Source: an uncultured Actinomycetes bacterium
GTDB lineage: Bacteria > Actinomycetota > Thermoleophilia > Solirubrobacterales > Thermoleophilaceae
DNA length: 9,657 nucleotides
Direction: 5' to 3'
NCBI GenBank assembly: GCA_946481495.1
Contig: CAMLNW010000091.1
Span: 1 to 9,657, forward strand
The notes below the pieces were generated by a model, which had not been told where the DNA came from, did no database searches, and saw only the letters and a program-made list of their open reading frames with translations. Below, one piece after another: positions 1 to 4,875 of this stretch (its first letter is position 1; each line of letters starts with the position of its first letter). The position numbers and the translations under genes are program-made.

Positions 1-1
1 G

Positions 2-211
2 CGCTGGATCCGCTACTACGAGGCCGAGCGCCAGGACGGCGAGGAGTTCAACGCCTTCGCCGAGCGCGTCGGCCCCGAGAGCTTCACCGAGCTGGTCAAG
101 GACCTCTCGATGCCGGTCGAGTTCAACGTCGAGAACATGAACTACTTCATCGACTGGCAGCGGGATCAGCTCTACGAGGTGATCCGCGGCGAGGGCGAGT
201 GCGCGGTCTGA
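2..211 (+). CDS. Ferredoxin-type sulfite (nitrite/sulfite) reductase, C-terminal end only
   Basis: This is an open frame entering from the left edge and ending at TGA 209-211, giving 69 visible residues. The protein would reduce sulfite to sulfide with six electrons, using siroheme and a [4Fe-4S] cluster in the cytoplasm. The visible tail has the features of the C-terminus of actinobacterial nitrite/sulfite reductases: a WIRYYEAE stretch, a hydrophilic helix, MPVEFNVENMNYFIDW, and the terminal GEGECAV, which I recall as typical of that family. The cluster-binding cysteines lie outside the window, so catalytic integrity cannot be judged. Only 1 bp separates its stop from the cysH start, and cysH makes its substrate, which strongly supports sulfite over nitrite as the physiological substrate. 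The gene symbol is left open because sir and nirA names are used inconsistently. Confidence 0.75.
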   Translation, partial: RWIRYYEAERQDGEEFNAFAERVGPESFTELVKDLSMPVEFNVENMNYFIDWQRDQLYEVIRGEGECAV

Positions 212-212
212 G

Positions 213-908
213 ATGGCGACGGTAGCTCCATCCAGCCTGCGGGCCACCCCGCACGACGTCGAGCATCCGCCCGACATCGAGGACCTGACCGCCGAGGGCG
301 TGCTCGCCTACGCGGTCGACCGGTTCCATCCTGGGCTGAAGGTCGCCTGCTCCTTCCAGAAGGAGGCGTCGGTGATCATGCACATGCTGCTGGAGATCGA
401 GCCGACGGCGAAGTTCTTCACGCTCGACACCGGCCTCTTCTTCCCGGAGACCTACGAGACCTGGAAGGCGCTCGAGCAGCGCTACGACATCGAGATCGAA
501 AGCGCCCACGGTGGGATGAGCCTGGCGCGCCAGGAGGCCGTCCACGGCCCCGAGTTCTGGAAGGTCGATCCCGAGGCCTGCTGCGGCATTCGCAAGGTCA
601 AGCCGATGCGCGAGGCGCTGCGCGGCTGCGGCGCCTGGGTCACCGGTCTGCGCCGCGACCAGTCGCCGACGCGCGCCAACGCGCCGAAGATCGGCTGGGA
701 CAAGAAGCACGGCCTCTGGAAGATCGCTCCGCTCGCCACCTGGACCGACAAGGACGTCTGGAGCTACATCGCCGAGCACGACATCCCCTACAACGATCTC
801 CACGATCGTGGATACGCCTCGATAGGCTGCACGCCTTGCACCCAGGCAGGTTCCGGACGCGACGGCCGTTGGGCCGGCTCCGGCCGCCTCGAGTGCGGAC
901 TTCACTAA
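213..908 (+). CDS. cysH: Assimilatory adenylylsulfate (APS) reductase, iron-sulfur type
   Basis: The protein reduces adenylylsulfate to sulfite and AMP using thioredoxin or a similar thiol donor, the step before sulfite reductase. Its 231 residues match the usual family length. Visible motifs are the PP-loop-like SFQKEASV (47-54), FTLDTG (69-74), the arginine-rich GLRRDQSPTRA (145-155), the cluster ligands CC at 123-124 paired with CxxC at 206-209, and the catalytic cysteine C228 in the C-terminal ECGLH. The CC...CxxC set marks the [4Fe-4S] class, which in characterised members (Mycobacterium, Pseudomonas, plants) prefers APS; the Bacillus enzyme also accepts PAPS. The ATG at 213 follows the upstream stop by 1 bp. 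A purine-rich GAGGGCGAG lies at 191-199, rather far upstream, so translation is probably coupled. The N-terminal 25 or so residues are variable and Pro-rich, so a slightly later start cannot be excluded. Confidence 0.93.
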   Translation: MATVAPSSLRATPHDVEHPPDIEDLTAEGVLAYAVDRFHPGLKVACSFQKEASVIMHMLLEIEPTAKFFTLDTGLFFPETYETWKALEQRYDIEIESAHGGMSLARQEAVHGPEFWKVDPEACCGIRKVKPMREALRGCGAWVTGLRRDQSPTRANAPKIGWDKKHGLWKIAPLATWTDKDVWSYIAEHDIPYNDLHDRGYASIGCTPCTQAGSGRDGRWAGSGRLECGLH

Positions 909-912
909 AGGA
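907..912 (+). promoter_or_regulatory. Strong Shine-Dalgarno for a 13-codon frame ahead of cysD
   Basis: AAAGGA overlaps the cysH stop codon and lies 7 nt before ATG 920. It is one of the best-placed ribosome binding sites in the window. It serves the mini-frame at 920-961 rather than cysD itself, because cysD ATG 958 has no purine-rich site at the usual distance. Confidence 0.5.
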
Positions 913-919
913 CAGCGCC

Positions 920-961
920 ATGGAGCGCAACCTGGCCCCCGAGACGCGGTTCGACCTATGA
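920..961 (+). CDS. Possible 13-residue leader or coupling peptide upstream of cysD
   Basis: ATG at 920 opens a frame encoding MERNLAPETRFDL and ending at TGA 959-961. Its last bases form ATGA with the cysD start, so ribosomes finishing it would be placed to begin cysD. The start has a good AAAGGA at 7 nt, whereas cysD has none of its own. The peptide contains no cysteine, so nothing suggests classical cysteine attenuation. Alternatives are that the frame is a chance product of the short intergenic gap, or that it was once an N-terminal extension of CysD, since the two frames differ by one base. It is too short for homology to decide. Confidence 0.35.
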   Translation: MERNLAPETRFDL

Positions 962-1872
962 CTGCAGTGAGCTACGAGGTTTCCCATCTACGCGCCCTAG
1001 AGGCTGAGGCGATCCACGTGATGCGTGAGGTCGCGGCCGAGGTCGAGCGCGCGGTGCTGCTGTTCTCCGGCGGCAAGGACTCGATCGTGCTCCTGCGGCT
1101 CGCCGAGAAGGCGTTCCATCCCGCGAAGTTCCCGTTCGCGGTGATGCATGTCGACACCGGCCACAACTTCCCCGAGGTGCTCGAGTTCCGCGACCGGCGG
1201 ATGGAGGAGCTCGGGGCGCGGCTGCTCGTCGCCAGCGTCCAGGACGCGATCGACGCCGGCAAGGTCGTCGAGGAGACCGGTCCGCGCGCGTCGCGCAACC
1301 GCCTCCAGACCGTCGCGCTGCTCGACGCGATCACCGAGCACGACTTCAAGGCGGCGTTCGGCGGCGCCCGTCGCGACGAGGAGCGCGCCCGCGCCAAGGA
1401 GCGGATCTTCTCGTTCCGCGACGACTTCGGCGGCTGGGATCCGAAGGCGCAGCGGCCCGAGCTCTGGAACATCTACAACGCCCACATGAACCCGGGCGAG
1501 CACATGCGCGTCTTCCCGCTCAGCAACTGGACCGAGCTCGACGTCTGGCAGTACATCCGTGAGGAGGAGCTCGAGATCCCGAACATCTACCTCTCGCACG
1601 AGCGCGAGGTCTTCGACCGCGACGGGATGATCTACGCCGTCTCCCCCTACGTCGAGCTGCTGCCTGGCGAGGAGCCCTACACCGCCTCGGTGCGCTACCG
1701 CACCGTCGGCGACATGAGCTGCACCGGCGCCGTCCAGTCGACCGCCGCGACGCTCGACGAGGTCGTCACCGAGATCGCCGCGACGCGAATCACCGAGCGC
1801 GGCGAGACGCGCGCTGACGACCGCGTGTCGGAGGCCGCCATGGAGGACCGCAAGCGCGAGGGCTACTTCTAA
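958..1872 (+). CDS. cysD: Sulfate adenylyltransferase subunit 2 (ATP sulfurylase small subunit)
   Basis: CysD is the catalytic subunit that joins sulfate to the AMP part of ATP, making APS; its partner CysN supplies energy by hydrolysing GTP. The 304-residue protein has the PP-loop SGGKDS at 37-42, HVDTGHNFPE at 64-73, the family block GGARRDEERARAKER at 135-149, and WTELDVWQYI at 191-200. It ends in the characteristic REGYF. The length is normal for the family. ATG 958 gives the expected N-terminus leading into SHLRALEAEAIH, shared by CysD proteins. It overlaps the stop of the 13-codon frame as ATGA. The stop abuts the cysN GTG directly, as expected for two subunits made in equal amounts. 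Confidence 0.96.
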   Translation: MTAVSYEVSHLRALEAEAIHVMREVAAEVERAVLLFSGGKDSIVLLRLAEKAFHPAKFPFAVMHVDTGHNFPEVLEFRDRRMEELGARLLVASVQDAIDAGKVVEETGPRASRNRLQTVALLDAITEHDFKAAFGGARRDEERARAKERIFSFRDDFGGWDPKAQRPELWNIYNAHMNPGEHMRVFPLSNWTELDVWQYIREEELEIPNIYLSHEREVFDRDGMIYAVSPYVELLPGEEPYTASVRYRTVGDMSCTGAVQSTAATLDEVVTEIAATRITERGETRADDRVSEAAMEDRKREGYF

Positions 1873-3177
1873 GTGGCCGGTCCCGCCAGCAACGGCAAGG
1901 TCCACCTCGACAGCCGTCCCTCCGAGCTGGTCCGTGTCGCGACGGCCGGATCGGTCGACGACGGCAAGTCGACGCTGATCGGCCGCCTGCTCTACGACTC
2001 CAAGCAGGTCCTCCAGGACCAGCTCGAGCACGTCGAGCGCGTCTCCGCCGAGCGCGGAGACGGCTACGTCAACCTGGCGCTGCTGACCGACGGCCTGCGC
2101 GCGGAGCGCGAGCAGGGCATCACGATCGACGTCGCCTACCGCTACTTCCACACGCCGAAGCGCAAGTTCATCATCGCCGACACGCCTGGCCACGAGCAGT
2201 ACACGCGCAACATGGTCACCGGCGCCTCGACGGCCGACCTCGCGCTGGTCCTGATCGACGCGCGCAACGGCGTCGTCGAGCAGTCGCGCCGCCACGCCTT
2301 CATCGCGTCGCTGCTGCGCATCCCCCACCTCGTCGTCGCGGTCAACAAGATGGACCTGGTCGACTGGGACGAGGCGGTCTTCGACCGGATCGTCGCCGAC
2401 TTCTCCGGCTGGGCCGCGAAGCTCGACATCACCGACATCACGTTCATCCCGATGTCGGCGCTGATGGGCGACAACGTCGTCGACCGCTCGACGAACATGG
2501 ACTGGTACGACGGGCCGTCGCTGCTCTACTACCTCGAGCACGTCCACATCGCGTCGGACCGCAACCTGATCGACTGCCGCTTCCCCGTCCAGTGGGTGAT
2601 CCGCCCGATGGACGACGAGCACCACGACTACCGCGGCTACGCCGGCCAGGTCGCCTCGGGCGTGCTGTCGGTCGGCGACGAGGTCGTGATCCAGCCATCG
2701 GGCGTCACGACGCGGATCGCCGGCATCGACACCCAGGACGGTCCGCTGCAGGAGGCCTACCCGCCGCTGTCGGTGACCGTGAGACTCGAGGACGACGTCG
2801 ACGTCTCACGCGGCGACATGATCTGCCGCGTCAACAACAGCCCGACGCCGACCAAAGAGGTCGACGCGACGATCTGCTGGATGTCGGAGCGCCCGCTGAG
2901 CCCGTCGAGCCGCTACCGGATCAAGCACACCACACGCACCGCGCTCGCCAAGGTCGACGACCTGCGCTACCGCTTCGACGTCAACTCGATGCACCGCGAC
3001 GAGGCCGCAACCGGGCTGGGGCTGAACGAGATCGGCCGCGTGCGACTACGCCTGTCGGCGCCCCTGCTCGTCGACGAGTACCGCCGCAACCGCGCGACCG
3101 GCAGCTTCGTGCTGATCGAGGAGAGCACGAACGACACCGTCGGCGCGGGCATGATCCTCGGCGCCGACGAAGATTGA
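1873..3177 (+). CDS. cysN: Sulfate adenylyltransferase subunit 1 (GTPase of ATP sulfurylase)
   Basis: This is the translation-factor-like GTPase whose GTP hydrolysis drives APS synthesis by CysD. The 434 residues show all G motifs: G1 GSVDDGKS (26-33), the G2 region around GITIDVAYR (82-90), G3 DTPGHEQY (103-110), G4 NKMD (158-161) and G5 SAL (195-197). Beta-barrel domains II and III follow. The length fits a CysN without the C-terminal APS kinase found in CysNC fusions, which agrees with a separate cysC downstream. The start is GTG at 1873, immediately after the cysD TAA. GAGGG at 1858-1862 can act as ribosome binding site at 10 nt, and coupling to cysD is likely. No frame damage is seen. 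Confidence 0.96.
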   Translation: MAGPASNGKVHLDSRPSELVRVATAGSVDDGKSTLIGRLLYDSKQVLQDQLEHVERVSAERGDGYVNLALLTDGLRAEREQGITIDVAYRYFHTPKRKFIIADTPGHEQYTRNMVTGASTADLALVLIDARNGVVEQSRRHAFIASLLRIPHLVVAVNKMDLVDWDEAVFDRIVADFSGWAAKLDITDITFIPMSALMGDNVVDRSTNMDWYDGPSLLYYLEHVHIASDRNLIDCRFPVQWVIRPMDDEHHDYRGYAGQVASGVLSVGDEVVIQPSGVTTRIAGIDTQDGPLQEAYPPLSVTVRLEDDVDVSRGDMICRVNNSPTPTKEVDATICWMSERPLSPSSRYRIKHTTRTALAKVDDLRYRFDVNSMHRDEAATGLGLNEIGRVRLRLSAPLLVDEYRRNRATGSFVLIEESTNDTVGAGMILGADED

Positions 3178-3187
3178 GCGATAGCGA

Positions 3188-3207
3188 CCGGGGGCTCACG
3201 CCCCCGG
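3188..3207 (+). repeat. Perfect 8-bp GC hairpin between cysN and cysC
   Basis: CCGGGGGC (3188-3195) and GCCCCCGG (3200-3207) are exact reverse complements separated by TCAC. The hairpin begins 11 nt after the cysN stop. No T-run follows, so a classical intrinsic terminator is not supported. It could be a transcript-stabilising or partial-termination structure lowering cysC expression, or a member of the short GC-rich palindromic repeats common in intergenic DNA of high-GC bacteria. The rest of the 88-bp gap shows nothing else clear. Confidence 0.6.
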
Positions 3208-3265
3208 ACCCCCGATCCAACTGGCCGGCCGCGCCAGCGCCGACGGTTGACACCCTGGAGCCGCA

Positions 3266-3862
3266 GTGACCGAGCGAAGCGAGAACGTCACGTGGCATGC
3301 CGGCGAGGTGACGCGGGGCGACCGTGAGCGGGTGACCGGCGGCGAGGGACTGACGGTCTGGCTGACCGGGCTGTCGGGCTCGGGCAAGTCAACGATCGCG
3401 GTGGCGGTCGAGGCGGCGCTGCTGGAGCGCGGCCGCCACGCCTACCTGCTCGACGGCGACAACCTGCGCCACGGGCTCAACGGCAACCTCGGCTTCTCGG
3501 CAGAGGACCGCGCCGAGAACGTGCGCCGGGTCGGTGAGGTGGCGAAGCTGCTGGCCGACGCCGGGACCGTGACGCTCGTCTCGCTGGTCTCCCCCTACGT
3601 CGCCGACCGCGACCGCGTCCGGGCGATGCACGACGCGGCGGGCCTGCGCTTCGTCGAGGTCTTCGTCGACACACCGCTCGAGGAGTGCGAGCGGCGCGAC
3701 CCGAAGGGCCTCTACGCGAAGGCCCGTGCCGGCGAGTTGAAGGTCATGACGGGGATCGACGATCCCTACGAGCCGCCGCCGCGGCCGGAGCTGGTCGTCC
3801 GCCCCGCCGAGCAGTCGGTCGAGCAGGCCGCCGCCGCGGTCGTCGCCGCGCTCGGCGCCTGA
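3266..3862 (+). CDS. cysC: Adenylylsulfate (APS) kinase
   Basis: The protein phosphorylates APS at the 3' position to give PAPS, the donor for sulfotransferases. The 198 residues contain the Walker A GLSGSGKS (35-42), [10 protein letters not shown] (63-72), the [14 protein letters not shown] block (75-88), the serine motif SLVSPY with S109, and the C-terminal [15 protein letters not shown] and [10 protein letters not shown] stretches (145-171) that bind APS. Length and motif order are standard. The GTG start at 3266 is chosen because TGGAG (3256-3260) precedes it at 5 nt and no earlier start has comparable support. The first 25 or so residues are a non-conserved charged extension. The gene is separated from cysN by 88 bp with a strong hairpin, so it may be expressed at a lower level than cysDN. 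Confidence 0.95.
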   Translation: MTERSENVTWHAGEVTRGDRERVTGGEGLTVWLTGLSGSGKSTIAVAVEAALLERGRHAYLLDGDNLRHGLNGNLGFSAEDRAENVRRVGEVAKLLADAGTVTLVSLVSPYVADRDRVRAMHDAAGLRFVEVFVDTPLEECERRDPKGLYAKARAGELKVMTGIDDPYEPPPRPELVVRPAEQSVEQAAAAVVAALGA

Positions 3863-3930
3863 GCCGCGCCCAGCTCGATCGATATCCTTCGTTAGCATAA
3901 ATGCCAACTATTTCGCTAGGAAATAGCTAG
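3863..3930 (+). promoter_or_regulatory. AT-richer leader of the TSUP transporter gene with an SD-covering hairpin
   Basis: This 68-bp gap is much richer in A and T than surrounding DNA, especially at 3876-3930. TAGCAT at 3893-3898 fits a loose -10 hexamer (TAnnnT), but no convincing -35 lies 16-18 bp upstream. CTATTTC (3908-3914) and GAAATAG (3920-3926) are exact reverse complements around a GCTAG loop. The AGGAAA ribosome binding site (3918-3923, 7 nt before ATG 3931) lies in the loop and 3' arm. Folding would hide the site, or the DNA palindrome could be an operator. The structure is seen directly; the regulatory role is inferred. Confidence 0.45.
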
Positions 3931-4875
3931 ATGGATCCCGCGATCGTCGCCTTCGGGCTGGGCGTCGGCGTGCTCGTCGGCATGACCGGCATCGGCGGCG
4001 GCTCGCTGATGACGCCGCTGCTGATCCTCGTCTTCGGCATCAAGCCGATCACGGCGATCGGCACCGACCTCGCCTACGGCGCGGTGACCAAGACGGTCGG
4101 CGGCTGGCGCCACCTGCGCCAGGGCACGGTCGACATGAGCCTGTCGATGTGGATGGCGGTCGGCTCGGTGCCGGCAGCCGTCGGCGGCGTTTACGTGCTC
4201 GAGTTGGTCGAGCGCACCTACGGCGACGACTTCGACTCGATCCTGCTCGTCGCGCTCGCGGTCACGCTGCTCTTCACCGGCCTGGTCACGCTCGGCCGAG
4301 CGCTGCTGGTCAAGGGCCTGCACGACAAGGAGCGCGACACCGTCGTGATGACGACGCGCAACAAGGTCTACGCCGTCGTGCTCGGCCTGCTCGTCGGCTT
4401 CGTCCTCGGCGTCACCTCGGCCGGCAGCGGCGCGCTGATCGCGGTCGGCCTGATCCTGCTCTTCCGCCTCGTCCCCTCGCGCGTCGTCGGCACCGACATC
4501 TTCCACGCCGCGATCCTGCTCTGGGCCGCCTCGGCCGCCCACGTCGTCGCCGGCAACGTCGACTTCGCCCTCGCCGGCAACATCCTGATCGGCTCGATCC
4601 CCGGCGTCTGGATCGGCTCCAACCTCACTCTCCGCGTCGGCAACTCCGTCCTCCGCCGCACCCTCGGCCTCGTCCTCATCGGCGCCGGCCTCGCCCTCCT
4701 CTCCAAAGCCGGCGCCGGCATCCCCAGCTGGCTGATCGCCCTCTTCCCCGCAGCGATCGCGGCAATGGTCGTCAACGTGCTGGTGCGCGAGCGGCAGGAC
4801 CGACAGCAGGCAGAGGCGGAAGCTGCCGCGGATGTTTCAGCCGTTACCGGGCATGACGCGCCGGCTGAGACCTAG
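3931..4875 (+). CDS. TSUP (TauE/SafE) family membrane transporter
   Basis: This is a predicted inner-membrane permease of the sulfite exporter TauE/SafE family, whose members move sulfite, sulfate, sulfoacetate or related anions. The 314 residues show the family's two-fold repeat: GMTGIGGGSLMTPLL (17-31) in the first half and VTSAGSGALIAVG (161-173) in the second. About eight hydrophobic segments are visible, near 5-35, 40-55, 72-92, 103-125, 146-180, 186-207, 214-230 and 244-285, with a hydrophilic stretch around 128-144. The Glu/Ala-rich tail after 286 is probably cytoplasmic. ATG 3931 has AGGAAA at 7 nt. Position after cysC suggests sulfate uptake or sulfite export, but direction and substrate cannot be read from sequence. 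The 3' end overlaps the convergent hydrolase gene by 32 bp. Leucine codons switch from mostly CTG to CTC in the last third. Confidence 0.88.
   Translation: MDPAIVAFGLGVGVLVGMTGIGGGSLMTPLLILVFGIKPITAIGTDLAYGAVTKTVGGWRHLRQGTVDMSLSMWMAVGSVPAAVGGVYVLELVERTYGDDFDSILLVALAVTLLFTGLVTLGRALLVKGLHDKERDTVVMTTRNKVYAVVLGLLVGFVLGVTSAGSGALIAVGLILLFRLVPSRVVGTDIFHAAILLWAASAAHVVAGNVDFALAGNILIGSIPGVWIGSNLTLRVGNSVLRRTLGLVLIGAGLALLSKAGAGIPSWLIALFPAAIAAMVVNVLVRERQDRQQAEAEAAADVSAVTGHDAPAET

Noticed and set aside
147..905. Minus-strand open frame opposite cysH
   Set aside because: It is a shadow of cysH with biased composition and no recognisable motif.
997..2625. Long minus-strand open frame (542 codons) opposite cysD and cysN
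   Set aside because: It is composed of Val/Asp/Arg/Leu-rich low-complexity sequence typical of antisense frames in high-GC genes, and it lies wholly opposite two strongly supported genes.
3188..3207. Hairpin as an intrinsic terminator of the cysDN transcript
   Set aside because: No T-run follows the stem; the downstream bases are GC-rich.
3247..3252. Exact TTGACA upstream of cysC as a promoter -35 box
   Set aside because: No -10-like hexamer occurs 16-18 bp downstream, where the sequence is GC-rich and already inside cysC, so a promoter is not supported.
2592..3269. Plus-strand 225-codon frame overlapping cysN
   Set aside because: It is an Arg/Pro-rich out-of-frame shadow of cysN.
3916..4542. 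Minus-strand open frame of 208 codons opposite the transporter
   Set aside because: It is Asp/Arg/Glu/Gln/Ala-rich low complexity, the antisense image of a membrane protein gene.
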